A model generated the notes under the pieces. That model had not been told where the DNA came from and ran no database searches. It was given only the letters and a program-made list of their open reading frames with translations. Position numbers and translations under genes: made by a program. Of a DNA stretch of 64,000 nucleotides, positions 1 through 8,531 are shown piece by piece. Within the stretch, counting starts at the first letter, position 1. Every line of letters starts with the position of its first letter. The stretch comes from Rhodobacter sp. (GTDB lineage: Bacteria; Pseudomonadota; Alphaproteobacteria; Rhodobacterales; Rhodobacteraceae): assembly GCA_020637595.1 (NCBI GenBank), contig JACKKE010000005.1, positions 62,001 to 126,000 on the forward strand, in the 5' to 3' direction.

Positions 1-137
1 GGCAGGGCGGCGGCGGCGACAAAATAGAGGATGCTGCCGATGTCGAAGGCGATCAGCGCGTATCGGAACCGTTTGGCCCGCTTGCTCCGGCCGTCATAGA
101 GCAGCCGGACCTCGCGCTGCAGGGAGGATTCGCTCAC
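1..137 (-). CDS. Ion transporter, N-terminal part (runs off the window)
   Basis: Only about 45 N-terminal residues are inside the window. They read from a GTG start as a short charged stretch with a basic patch (KRAKRFRYAL) that leads directly into a hydrophobic segment (IAFDIGSILYFVAAAA). This basic-then-membrane start is typical of the small voltage-gated-type ion channel proteins of Rhodobacteraceae, which is the likely family. The GTG overlaps the TGA of the upstream aminotransferase gene as GTGA, so the two are probably translationally coupled. The family call is an inference from a short fragment. The overlap is seen directly. Confidence 0.5.
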   Translation of the reverse strand, partial: MSESSLQREVRLLYDGRSKRAKRFRYALIAFDIGSILYFVAAAAL

Positions 138-991
138 CGCGTGCTGGCCGCCCAGTCCCAGTAGAGGTCGCGGGCCTGCGTCGTCACCGGGCCGACGGCA
201 TAGGTCACATCGTCGAAGGCGGTGACGGGCGTGACCTTGGTCAGGTTGCCGGACAGGAACACCTCGTCCGCGCCGCGGAAATCGTCGAGCGTCAGCACCG
301 CCTCGTGCACGGTATAGCCGGCGGCGCGCAGGTTGACGATGTGGCGGGCGCGGGTGATGCCCGACAGGAAGGTGCCGTTGGCGATCGGGGTGAAGACGAC
401 GCCATCCTTGACCATGAACACGTTGGCGGTGGCGCTTTCGGCGACATTGCCCTGGCTGTCGCAGACCAGCGCGTTGCCAAAGCCCTTGGCATTGGCCTCG
501 GCCAGCATGCGGGCGTTGTTGGGGTAGAGGCAGCCGGCCTTGGCGTTGGTCACCGCGCAATCCAGCGTCGGGCGGCGGAAGCGGGTGGTGGTCAGGGTGG
601 TGGTGGCGTCCGCCGGCGGCATCGGGATTTCCTCGAGGCACATCGCAAAGCCGGTCGGGTTCGGGCTGGGGACGATGCCCAGCGCGCCGCCGTCGATGCC
701 CCAATACATCGGCCGGATATAGACCGAGTCGTTGAAGGCGCGCACGCCCTCCATCACCAGGGCGGTCATTTCCTCGACGGTCTTGGTCGGTGTCAGCATC
801 AGCGCGCGAGCCGAGGCGTTGACCCGGGCGAGGTGTTTGTCAAGGTCGGGCGCGAGCCCGTTGTGCCAGCGCGCCCCGTCGAACACCGTGGTGCCCAGCC
901 AGGCGCCGTGGTCGGCGGCCCGGATCACCGGGACATCGCCCTCGTGCCATTCCCCGTTGAACCAGGTGCGAACGCGCGAACCGACTGCCAT
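134..991 (-). CDS. ilvE: Branched-chain amino acid aminotransferase (class IV)
   Basis: Fold-type IV PLP aminotransferase of 285 aa, expected to interconvert Leu/Ile/Val and their 2-oxo acids using 2-oxoglutarate. The PLP-binding lysine is Lys151 in TNAKAGCLYPN, and the conserved Glu is Glu185 in NVAESATANVF. The N-terminal FNGEW...DHG and VFDGAR motifs are present. The ATG follows a GGAGGGG ribosome site 7 bases upstream. The length fits the short alphaproteobacterial form, and the D-amino-acid aminotransferase/ADC-lyase relatives are the main alternatives. It overlaps the ion-transporter start by 4 bases. Confidence 0.85.
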   Translation of the reverse strand: MAVGSRVRTWFNGEWHEGDVPVIRAADHGAWLGTTVFDGARWHNGLAPDLDKHLARVNASARALMLTPTKTVEEMTALVMEGVRAFNDSVYIRPMYWGIDGGALGIVPSPNPTGFAMCLEEIPMPPADATTTLTTTRFRRPTLDCAVTNAKAGCLYPNNARMLAEANAKGFGNALVCDSQGNVAESATANVFMVKDGVVFTPIANGTFLSGITRARHIVNLRAAGYTVHEAVLTLDDFRGADEVFLSGNLTKVTPVTAFDDVTYAVGPVTTQARDLYWDWAASTR

Positions 992-1080
992 GACTGACCC
1001 CTCCGTAGATTTTGCGCGAGTTAAGCACTCTGCGCCCGGGGCGTCCAGAGGGGCAGCCGCCCGGACAACGCGGCGTCAGG

Positions 1081-1986
1081 TCACAGGTTGAAGACCCGGC
1101 TCGGGTGCAGTTCGCCGCCCAGATAGGTGCCGACGGCCACCGGCTTGCCCTGCCAGCTGGCCCAGGCGGTCTCGCCCGGGGCCGCGCGGCTGGAGGTGAC
1201 TTGCCCGGGATTGCCGTTCTTCAGCCGCACCGCGCCTTCGGGGGTCAGCGGCAGTTCCGGCAGCCCGGCCAGCGCCACCTCGAGCGGCAGCAGATGTGCG
1301 TCCAGTTCGGGCGTCTTGGCCAGCGCGTCGATTTGTTCCAGGCTCAGGCCCTGTTCGGCGCGGAACGGACCCGACCAGACCCGGCGCAGCCAGGCGACAT
1401 GGCCGAGGCACCCCAGCGCCTGCCCGAGGTCGCGGGCGATCGAACGGACATAGCCACCCTTGCCGCAGACCATCTCGAATTCGGCGTGATCGGCATCGGG
1501 GCGTGCAACCAGGGTCAGCGATTCCACAAAGAGGGGCCGCGCGGCCAGATCCATCGCCTCGCCCGCGCGGGCGATGTCATAGGCGCGCTCGCCCTCGACC
1601 TTGACCGCCGAGAACTGCGGCGGGACCTGTTCGATATGCCCGCGGAACGCACCCAGCGCGGCCTCGATCTGGTCTTCGGTGGGCCGGGTGTCGCGGTGCT
1701 CGATCACCGTGCCCTCGGCGTCGTCGGTGGTGGTCGAGGCCCCCCAGCGCACGCAGAACCGATAGCACTTCGTCGCGTCGGTGACATAGGGCACGGTCTT
1801 GGTCGCCTCGCCCAGCGCGACCGCCAGAACGCCGGTTGCCGCCGGGTCGAGCGTGCCGGCGTGTCCGGCCTTGGCGGCGCCGAAGGCCCAGCGCACCTTG
1901 CCCACGACCGAGGTCGAGGTCACGCCAGCGGGCTTGTCCACCACCAGCCAGCCGGAAACCGCGCGTCCCTTGCCCTTGCGTGCCAT
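1081..1986 (-). CDS. truB: tRNA pseudouridine(55) synthase
   Basis: Makes pseudouridine 55 in the T loop of tRNAs. The protein is 301 aa. The family signature GHAGTLDPAATG carries the catalytic aspartate, Asp47, and the KxYRF-type motif (TKCYRFCVRWG) and the GGYVRSIARDLG motif follow in the right order. A C-terminal PUA-like part (about residues 240-301) is present. The ATG is preceded by GGGGATGGAAC. In many proteobacteria truB lies with rpsO or rbfA, but neither is adjacent here: the next gene upstream is a Sel1-repeat protein ending about 75 bases away on the same strand. Confidence 0.95.
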   Translation of the reverse strand: MARKGKGRAVSGWLVVDKPAGVTSTSVVGKVRWAFGAAKAGHAGTLDPAATGVLAVALGEATKTVPYVTDATKCYRFCVRWGASTTTDDAEGTVIEHRDTRPTEDQIEAALGAFRGHIEQVPPQFSAVKVEGERAYDIARAGEAMDLAARPLFVESLTLVARPDADHAEFEMVCGKGGYVRSIARDLGQALGCLGHVAWLRRVWSGPFRAEQGLSLEQIDALAKTPELDAHLLPLEVALAGLPELPLTPEGAVRLKNGNPGQVTSSRAAPGETAWASWQGKPVAVGTYLGGELHPSRVFNL

Positions 1987-2061
1987 GTTCCATCCCCGTT
2001 TGCGATCCGGCGCGCGGACATAGCGGCAGAGTTGCCGCGCCGCAACCCCCGATGGCGGCGG

Positions 2062-3060
2062 TCAGTGGTGCTCGAGCACCATATCGCAGGCCTCGGGGTC
2101 GCCCAGGTGGCAGGCCGCGTCAAAGGCGGCGCGGGCGCGCCGGGCGTCTGCCGGCACACCGCGCCCGTCGATCAGGATATTGCCCAGCGTCAGGCAGGCA
2201 TAGGCATCCTGTCCGTCACAGCCGATCTGGAACAGGCGCACCGCCTCGACCACGTCCTGTTGCACGCCCAGCCCGGACCGATAGATCTCACCCAGGTTGG
2301 AGCAGCCCTGGGGTTCGCCGCCGTCACAGGCCTGCCGATAGAGCGCCTGCGCCCGCCCCATATCCAGCGGCGCGCCTTCGCCCAGTTCATACCGGAAGCC
2401 CAGCTGGCTGCAGGCGAGCAGGTCGCCCGCCTCGCAGCCTGTGGCAAACAACGCCGCCACATCGTCGGGTCCGCCCTCGCCGCGCAGCTCGATCTGGTAT
2501 GCCTGCTCGACGCAGGCCGGGCCCCAGCCCTCGCGGCAGGCGAAGTCGAGCAGGCGAAAGCCGTTCGCCTCGTCGGTGTCGCCACCGCGCCCCTCGATCA
2601 TCAGCACGGCCTCGCCGGTGCAGCCCATCGCCGATTGTGGATCCGGCCAATGCTCGCAGGATTGCCGGTAGAAATCGCGCGCCGTCCGGTCGCTGACCGG
2701 CAATCCGGCATAGCCGTATTCATAGAGCACCCCGAGATGCGCCGCCGCGAGCGCCGGCAACCCCTCGGTCGCCTCGGTGTAAAGACGGATCGCCCGCGGG
2801 TCGGCGGTATTCGCAACCAATAGCGCGCGCGCCAGCAAAAGCTTGAACCAGGGTTGCGCCGGATACGAGGTCGCAGCGGCTTCACAGGCGCGGATCGCCT
2901 CGTCCGGGTCGCGAAGGGCATAGACCCCGGGCTCACCCTCGACCCGCGGCAGATGCACGAGGCCCGCCAGCCGGTCGCAGGCGGTCACCGGTTGGGCCTG
3001 CACCGCCCCCGCCCAGATCGACGCCAGAACGATCGCCGGGATCCCGGCGCGACGGCTCAT
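2062..3060 (-). CDS. Secreted Sel1-repeat protein (copy B)
   Basis: A 332-aa protein with an N-terminal signal peptide (cleavage expected after GAVQAQ) and about six Sel1/TPR-like repeats rich in short alpha-helical pairs such as GCSNLGEIYRSGLGV and AYACLTLGNILIDG. Most repeats contain two cysteines, so a periplasmic disulfide-stabilised helical scaffold is likely. The start is the ATG that overlaps the upstream gene's TGA as ATGA, which makes a longer upstream reading frame unlikely. It is a paralogue of that gene: both open the mature protein with T(A/D)CDRLAG and have nearly equal lengths. A specific partner cannot be read from the sequence. Confidence 0.8.
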   Translation of the reverse strand: MSRRAGIPAIVLASIWAGAVQAQPVTACDRLAGLVHLPRVEGEPGVYALRDPDEAIRACEAAATSYPAQPWFKLLLARALLVANTADPRAIRLYTEATEGLPALAAAHLGVLYEYGYAGLPVSDRTARDFYRQSCEHWPDPQSAMGCTGEAVLMIEGRGGDTDEANGFRLLDFACREGWGPACVEQAYQIELRGEGGPDDVAALFATGCEAGDLLACSQLGFRYELGEGAPLDMGRAQALYRQACDGGEPQGCSNLGEIYRSGLGVQQDVVEAVRLFQIGCDGQDAYACLTLGNILIDGRGVPADARRARAAFDAACHLGDPEACDMVLEHH

Positions 3061-4058
3061 CGCATCGCCTCGGCCAGGGCGCAGGATTCGTCGTCGCCCA
3101 GGGCACAGGCCCGGTCGTAGAGCGCCAGCGCCCGCGCGCCGTCCACTGACAAGCCGGCGCCTTCGCTCAACATGCCGGCCAGTGCAAAGCAGGAATAGGC
3201 ATCCTCGCTGTCGCAGGCCCGGTCGAAGTACTCCGCCGCGATCACCGCATCGGCGCCGATGCCGTTGCCGACACGATAGGCCTCGCCCAGATTGGCGCAT
3301 CCCAGGGGTTCGCCGCCCTCGCAGGCCCGGCCATAGAGGATCAGCGCGCGCGCCATGTCGACCGCCACCCCGTCGCCGGATTCATAGGCAAAGCCCAGAT
3401 TGTTGCAGCCCATCAGATCGCCCAGCGCGCAGGCCGTGGTGAACAGTCCCGCCGCCCTCGCCGCGTCGCGGGGCAGCGCGCCGTCGGGGCCCAGTTCATA
3501 GCCCAGGTTCGCGCAGGCCGTGGCAAAGCCCTTGCTGCACAACTCCTGCAGCATCGCCACCCCGGCTGCCGGGTCGGCGGGCCCGCCCTCGCCGGTGATC
3601 TCCATCACCGCCAGCGCGTTGCAGGGGGCTGCCGCCAGCGGATCCGGGTGCAGCGCGCAACCGTCCTCGAACCGGGCGCGCGCCTGGGCCAGATTGCGGG
3701 TGAAACCGGCCCGGCCCTCCTGGTAAAGCCAGGCCATCTGCGCATGGGCCAGGGCCGGGTAGCTGGCGCCGCCGGCCTCGATCAGCGACAGGATGCGCAC
3801 CGCGTCGCCGTCGGCGGCGATCAGCGCGCGGGCCAGCAGCAGGCGAAAGAACGGCTCGTCGGGATGGGCGGCCATCGCCGCCTCGCAGGCCGGAACGGCG
3901 TCATCGGTGCGCGACACGACGGCGACACCGGGCGCCCCCGGCAGGCGGCGAGCCATGTCGAACCCGGCCAGCCGGTCGCAGTCGGTGACCGGAATGCCGC
4001 TGGCCAGGGCCGGCGCGGCGATCGTTGCAAAGACGGCAGCGAGGTGAAGAAGGCGCAC
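3057..4058 (-). CDS. Secreted Sel1-repeat protein (copy A)
   Basis: A 333-aa paralogue of the next gene. I chose a GTG start (VRLLHLAAVFAT) because CAGGGAGA sits at the right distance and the product begins with a clean signal peptide ending APALA. The body has about six Sel1 repeats (GCNNLGFAYESGDGV, GCANLGEAYRVGNGI) with paired cysteines. Its stop overlaps the next start by 4 bases, so the pair forms a coupled operon. Sel1 proteins usually mediate protein-protein contacts in envelope or signalling complexes. The exact role here is unknown. Confidence 0.78.
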   Translation of the reverse strand: MRLLHLAAVFATIAAPALASGIPVTDCDRLAGFDMARRLPGAPGVAVVSRTDDAVPACEAAMAAHPDEPFFRLLLARALIAADGDAVRILSLIEAGGASYPALAHAQMAWLYQEGRAGFTRNLAQARARFEDGCALHPDPLAAAPCNALAVMEITGEGGPADPAAGVAMLQELCSKGFATACANLGYELGPDGALPRDAARAAGLFTTACALGDLMGCNNLGFAYESGDGVAVDMARALILYGRACEGGEPLGCANLGEAYRVGNGIGADAVIAAEYFDRACDSEDAYSCFALAGMLSEGAGLSVDGARALALYDRACALGDDESCALAEAMR

Positions 4059-4158
4059 CCTGATGTCTCCCTGATGGGGTCTGGTCCGGGCGCATCGGCG
4101 TTCGCCCCGATCGGCAAAGCCTAGCATGCAGCCCGGGGCGGCCAAGCGAAAATCTGCC

Positions 4159-5094
4159 TCAGGCCTGCCCGCGATAGCTGCGCGTCACCCGGTCGAAGAC
4201 CTTGCGCCCCATCAGGCTGGCCAGCAGATCGACCATCAGATGCGCCGTGCGCCCGCGTTCATCCAGGAACGGGTTCAGCTCGACCAGATCGACCGAGGTG
4301 ACCAGCCCTGATTCGTGCAGCATCTCCATCACCAGATGCGCCTCGCGGAAGGTCGCGCCGCCGGGCACCGTGGTGCCCACCGCAGGCGCAACACCCGGGT
4401 CCAGGAAATCGACATCCAGCGAGACGTGCAGCATACCGCCGGCCGCCTCGACCCGCTCCAGGAAATCGCGCAACGGGGCGGCGATGCCGCGCTCGTCCAG
4501 CACCCGCATGTCGTTGATTGCGATGTCATGCGCCTGCAGCGCCGCGTGCTCGGCCGGATCAACGCTGCGGATCCCGAACAGGCAGATATTCTCGGGCGCG
4601 ACGGGCGCCGGAAAGGGTGGAAAGACCGGAAACGGCCGCCCGGCCAGATAGGCGACCGGCGTTCCGTGCAGATTGCCCGATTCGCTGGTCTCGGGGGTGT
4701 GAAAGTCGCTGTGCGCATCGAGCCAGAGCACAAAGAGCGGCCGGCCCCGCGCCGCCGCCACTTCGGCCATGCCGGCGACAGATCCCAGCGACAGGCTGTG
4801 ATCGCCGCCCATGAACATCGGTATGCCGCGGTCGGCCGCGGCGATGCCCGCGGCGCGCAACCCCTCGACCCAGCCCAGCGTCTCGGCCAGGTGATGCACG
4901 GCGGGATTGCTGCAGGCGGGGGCCTCGACCGGCACCGGCTGCACGTCGCCCATGTCGCTGACCCGGCAGCCAAGCCCTTCCAGCATCGCGGCAATCCCCG
5001 CCACGCGATAGGCCGCCGGCCCCATCAGGCAGCCGGGCCGCTTCTGGCCGCTGTCGACCGGCGCCCCGATCAGGATGCAGTGCTGGCTGTCCAT
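4159..5094 (-). CDS. rocF: Arginase
   Basis: Ureohydrolase of 311 aa that splits arginine to ornithine and urea in the cytoplasm. The manganese ligands are all visible: His99 in GGDHSLSLGS, Asp126/His128/Asp130 in LDAHSDFHTP, and Asp227/Asp229 in SLDVDFLDP. The TVPGG loop after the last motif is typical of true arginases rather than agmatinases. The start is the ATG preceded by AAGGAG at 6 bases, and an earlier in-frame start lacks a ribosome site. The gene stands alone on this strand, with a GC-rich intergenic repeat immediately upstream. Confidence 0.9.
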   Translation of the reverse strand: MDSQHCILIGAPVDSGQKRPGCLMGPAAYRVAGIAAMLEGLGCRVSDMGDVQPVPVEAPACSNPAVHHLAETLGWVEGLRAAGIAAADRGIPMFMGGDHSLSLGSVAGMAEVAAARGRPLFVLWLDAHSDFHTPETSESGNLHGTPVAYLAGRPFPVFPPFPAPVAPENICLFGIRSVDPAEHAALQAHDIAINDMRVLDERGIAAPLRDFLERVEAAGGMLHVSLDVDFLDPGVAPAVGTTVPGGATFREAHLVMEMLHESGLVTSVDLVELNPFLDERGRTAHLMVDLLASLMGRKVFDRVTRSYRGQA

Positions 5095-5146
5095 CGTCCG
5101 CTCCTTGCCGTTTTGCTCATCCTGCAACCTCGCGTCGCGTCGGGCT

Positions 5147-5243
5147 ACCCCTTTCATCTTGCCGCAAATACGCCCGGGGGACGGCCGCAGGCCGCGGGGG
5201 TGGAACCCCCGGCGGGGGGCGGGGGCTCGATGCCCCCGCGCCC
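5147..5243 (-). repeat. GC-rich intergenic repeat, copy 1
   Basis: Read on the minus strand this block is a chain of GC hairpins (GGGGGCATCGAGCCCCC, a GGGGG/CCCCC pair, GCGGCCTGCGGCCG) that ends in CCCCCGGG, TATTTG, CAAGATGAA and GGGG. The same terminal word order occurs at 41246-41284 in the other orientation. Two copies with the same hairpin-plus-tail layout point to a dispersed intergenic element. It lies just upstream of the arginase start and fills most of the gap to carA. Confidence 0.6.
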
Positions 5244-5329
5244 CGCGCCTCCCTGCCGGATCCCTTCACCCTTGATTCCCGCCTCGCCTGCCCTTAGAGA
5301 CAGCCCGATTCAGACAGGAGCCGTCCGAG

Positions 5330-6493
5330 ATGCCCGCAGCCCATACGTCGCCGCGCCCGACCGCATGCCTCGTCCTTGCCGATGGCACCATCTTCTACGG
5401 TCAGGGTTTCGGCGCCACCGGCGATACGGTGGCCGAACTGTGCTTCAACACCGCGATGACCGGCTATCAGGAGATCATGACCGATCCCTCCTATGCCGGG
5501 CAGGTGGTGACCTTCACGTTCCCCCATGTCGGTAATGTCGGCGTCAACACCGATGACGACGAGGCCCAGCGGGCGGTGGCCGAGGGGATGGTGGTGAAAT
5601 GGGATCCGACCGAGCCGTCGAACTGGCGCGCCGCGGGCGAGCTGGTCGACTGGATGACCCGGCAGGGCCGGATCGGCGTCGGCGGTATCGACACCCGCCG
5701 CCTGACCCGGGCGATCCGCCAGCAGGGCGCACCGCATGTTGCGCTGGCCCATGACCCCGAGGGGAATTTCGACCTCGAGGCGCTGCTCGCCAAGGCGCGG
5801 GGCTGGAAGGGGCTCGTCGGCCTCGATCTGGCCAAGGACGTGACCTGCGCCCAGAGCTATCGCTGGGACCAGATGCGCTGGGCCTGGCCGCAGGGCTATG
5901 CGCCGCAGACCGCGCCGCTGCACAAGGTCGTCGCCATCGACTATGGCGCCAAGAAGAACATCCTGCGCTGCCTCGCCTCGGCGGGCTGCGATGTGACCGT
6001 GCTGCCCGCCTCGGCCACCGCCGAAGAGGTGCTGGCGCTGAACCCCGATGGCGTCTTCCTGTCGAACGGCCCGGGCGACCCGGCGGCGACCGGCGAATAC
6101 GCGGTGCCGATGATCAAGGGCGTGCTGGAGGCCGATCTGCCGGTCTTCGGTATCTGCCTGGGCCACCAGATGCTGGCACTGGCGCTGGGCGCGCGCACGG
6201 TCAAGATGAACCACGGCCACCACGGCGCGAACCATCCCGTCAAGGACATGGAAACCGGCAAGGTCGAGATCACCTCGATGAACCACGGCTTTACCGTCGA
6301 CAGCCAGACCCTGCCCGCCGGTGTGCTGGAGACGCATGTGTCGCTGTTCGACGGGTCGAACTGCGGCATCCGCATGGCCGACAAGCCGGTGTTCTCGGTG
6401 CAGTATCACCCCGAGGCCAGCCCCGGCCCGCAGGACAGCTATTATCTGTTCGAACGCTTCGCCGCGGCGATGGCGGCGCGCAAGGCGGCCTGA
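5330..6493 (+). CDS. carA: Carbamoyl-phosphate synthase small (glutaminase) subunit
   Basis: Supplies ammonia from glutamine to CarB for carbamoyl phosphate, the precursor of arginine and pyrimidines. The 387-aa protein has the N-terminal CarA domain (LADGTIFYGQGFGA, CFNTAMTGYQE) and a class I glutamine amidotransferase domain. Its nucleophile is Cys276 in FGICLGHQ, with His360 and Glu362 in QYHPEASPGP. The start ATG follows ACAGGAG. The carB gene is not next to it in this window, which is common in this family. Arginase lies divergently upstream, so arginine synthesis and breakdown genes are neighbours here. Confidence 0.97.
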   Translation: MPAAHTSPRPTACLVLADGTIFYGQGFGATGDTVAELCFNTAMTGYQEIMTDPSYAGQVVTFTFPHVGNVGVNTDDDEAQRAVAEGMVVKWDPTEPSNWRAAGELVDWMTRQGRIGVGGIDTRRLTRAIRQQGAPHVALAHDPEGNFDLEALLAKARGWKGLVGLDLAKDVTCAQSYRWDQMRWAWPQGYAPQTAPLHKVVAIDYGAKKNILRCLASAGCDVTVLPASATAEEVLALNPDGVFLSNGPGDPAATGEYAVPMIKGVLEADLPVFGICLGHQMLALALGARTVKMNHGHHGANHPVKDMETGKVEITSMNHGFTVDSQTLPAGVLETHVSLFDGSNCGIRMADKPVFSVQYHPEASPGPQDSYYLFERFAAAMAARKAA

Positions 6494-6506
6494 GCAGCGG
6501 ACGATG

Positions 6507-6527
6507 CCGTTAACCCTCTATTAACGG
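6507..6527. promoter_or_regulatory. CtrA-type binding site
   Basis: The sequence TTAA, seven bases, TTAAC (6510-6525) matches the alphaproteobacterial CtrA full-site consensus TTAA-N7-TTAAC. It is also a perfect 7-bp inverted repeat, CCGTTAA and TTAACGG, with a 7-base gap. It lies 51 bases before the glycosyltransferase start and just after the carA stop. Regulation by CtrA is an inference from the motif and its position. Confidence 0.6.
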
Positions 6528-6577
6528 GTTGACGGGCAGGCTGACACCCGCTCCGGTTGATGGGGCGGGGGTGAAGC

Positions 6578-8524
6578 ATGGCGGCATTCGCGCAGAACCG
6601 CGTCCAGCAGGCGGACGGTCCAGGTGACCGGACCGGTGCCGACGCGCCGCGCGGACCGGTGCCGGTGTTGGTGCCGCAGGGGCGTCGCCGCCCGCCGCCA
6701 CTGGGCACGATCCTGCTCAGGCGCGGGGCGATCCAGCCGGCCGATCTGGTGCGCGCGCTGGAGATCCAGGCGGTGCAGCAGGCGCGGCTGGGCGATATCC
6801 TGCGGGCGCATGGCATGGCCAGCGACCGCGCGGTGATCGAGGCCCTGGCCGAGCAGTTCGGCACCACGGTGCTGGACGCCTCAGCCTCGCGCCCCGATCC
6901 GCGGTTGATCGACAGCCTCGGCCCCAGCCGTTGCCTGCAGCTGGGCTGCCTGCCCTGGGTCAAGGCCGGGGCGGTGACGCTGGTGGCCAGCGCCCGGCCC
7001 GACCGGTTCGAGGCCCACCGCGACGAGATCGAGGCGGCGCTGGGCCCGGTGACGATGGCTGTCCTGGCCGAGGACGATCTGCACGCCGCACTGATCGGCT
7101 CGCGCCGCAACACGCTCAGGCTGATGGCGGAAACCTGCGTGCGGGCCTCGGAAAGCTGCCGCGACTGGGACGCGCGGCGCTTCAGCCATCTGGCGCTGGC
7201 GGCGCTGGCCGGGGTTCTGGCCTTTACGCTGGCGGCGCCGCTTATGGCGTTTCTGGTGCTCTTCGGGATCGTTGTCCTGGCCCTCGTCCTGGGCAGCGCG
7301 TTGCGGATCGCCGCCGCCGTGTTCCAGATGCGGGGTGCCCGATCCCCCGCGCCGGCGGATGCCCGGTCAGCCCCGCGCTTCCGTCAGCCGCCGGTTTCGG
7401 TGATGGTGCCGCTTTACCGAGAACCCGACATCGCGCCACGGCTGGTGCAGCGACTGGGGGCGCTGACCTATCCGCGTGAACTTCTGGACATCATGCTGGT
7501 CGTCGAGGAGGACGACCACCTGACCCGCGATGCGCTGGCCGCCAGCGACCTGCCGCGCTGGATGCGGGTCATTCCGGTCCCCGACAGCGATCTGCGCACC
7601 AAGCCGCGCGCGTTGAACTATGCAATGAACTATGCCCGCGGTCGGATCATCGGCGTCTGGGATGCCGAGGACGCGCCGGCCCCCGACCAGTTGCAGCGCG
7701 TCGTCGAGCGCTTTGCCCGTGGCGGCCCCGATCTGGCCTGTGTCCAGGGGGTGCTGGACTACTACAACCCGCGCACCAACTGGCTGAGCCGGTGTTTCAC
7801 CATCGAATACGCGGCCTGGTTCCGGCTGATGTTGCCGGGGCTGGAAAAGCTGGGGCTGGTGGTGCCGCTGGGTGGCACGACGCTGTTCTTTCGCCGCGAG
7901 ATCCTCGAGGAACTCGGCGGCTGGGATGCACACAACGTGACCGAGGATGCGGATCTGGGCCTGAGACTGGCGCGGCACGGCTATCGCACGGAACTGCTGG
8001 ACACGGTGACGATGGAGGAGGCGAACTGCCGCCTCTGGCCCTGGATCAAGCAACGCTCGCGCTGGCTCAAGGGCTATGCGATGACCTATGCGGTGCACAT
8101 GCGCGACCCTGTGACGCTGTGGCGACAGCTGGGGACGTGGCGCTTTGCCGGGGTGCAGGTGCTGTTCCTGGGCACGCTGATCCAGTTCCTGCTGGCGCCA
8201 ATCCTGTGGAGTTTCTGGCTGATGCTGTTCGGGCTGGGGCATCCGCTGGCCGCGGCTCTGCCGGGCTGGGCGGCGGCGGGCGTGGCGGGGATCTTTCTGG
8301 CGGCCGAGGTGTCGGGGCTGGCGATCAACCTCACAGCCTTGCGCGCCCCGCGCCACCGCTTCCTGCGGGTCTGGACGCCGACGCTGCACCTCTATTTCCC
8401 GCTGGCGGCGATTGCCGCCTACAAGGGGTGCTGGGAACTGATTTCAAGCCCGTTCTACTGGGACAAGACTGCCCACGGCATCCACGACGGGCCGCAGCTG
8501 CTGCAGCCCGACCTGCCGCAGTAG
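6578..8524 (+). CDS. MshEN-like/GT2 processive membrane glycosyltransferase
   Basis: A 648-aa fusion. Residues about 40-175 resemble the MshEN (type II secretion ATPase N-terminal) domain that binds cyclic di-GMP in relatives: PLGTILLRRGAI and RLGDILRAHGM are its paired helices. Two membrane segments follow (about 203-245), then a family 2 glycosyltransferase with EEDD, DAED at 362-365, TEDAD at 455-459 and QRSRW at 492-496, the signature of processive synthases. At least three C-terminal membrane segments follow. It probably makes an exported polysaccharide. The polymer cannot be read from sequence. The CtrA box upstream suggests cell-cycle or lifestyle control. NfrB-like proteins share this architecture. 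Confidence 0.8.
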   Translation: MAAFAQNRVQQADGPGDRTGADAPRGPVPVLVPQGRRRPPPLGTILLRRGAIQPADLVRALEIQAVQQARLGDILRAHGMASDRAVIEALAEQFGTTVLDASASRPDPRLIDSLGPSRCLQLGCLPWVKAGAVTLVASARPDRFEAHRDEIEAALGPVTMAVLAEDDLHAALIGSRRNTLRLMAETCVRASESCRDWDARRFSHLALAALAGVLAFTLAAPLMAFLVLFGIVVLALVLGSALRIAAAVFQMRGARSPAPADARSAPRFRQPPVSVMVPLYREPDIAPRLVQRLGALTYPRELLDIMLVVEEDDHLTRDALAASDLPRWMRVIPVPDSDLRTKPRALNYAMNYARGRIIGVWDAEDAPAPDQLQRVVERFARGGPDLACVQGVLDYYNPRTNWLSRCFTIEYAAWFRLMLPGLEKLGLVVPLGGTTLFFRREILEELGGWDAHNVTEDADLGLRLARHGYRTELLDTVTMEEANCRLWPWIKQRSRWLKGYAMTYAVHMRDPVTLWRQLGTWRFAGVQVLFLGTLIQFLLAPILWSFWLMLFGLGHPLAAALPGWAAAGVAGIFLAAEVSGLAINLTALRAPRHRFLRVWTPTLHLYFPLAAIAAYKGCWELISSPFYWDKTAHGIHDGPQLLQPDLPQ

Positions 8525-8531
8525 CGCGGGG

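Noticed and set aside
2062..3300. A longer 412-codon version of the second Sel1 protein
   Set aside because: The extra N-terminus is Arg-rich shadow of the upstream gene. The ATGA overlap and signal peptide support the shorter start.
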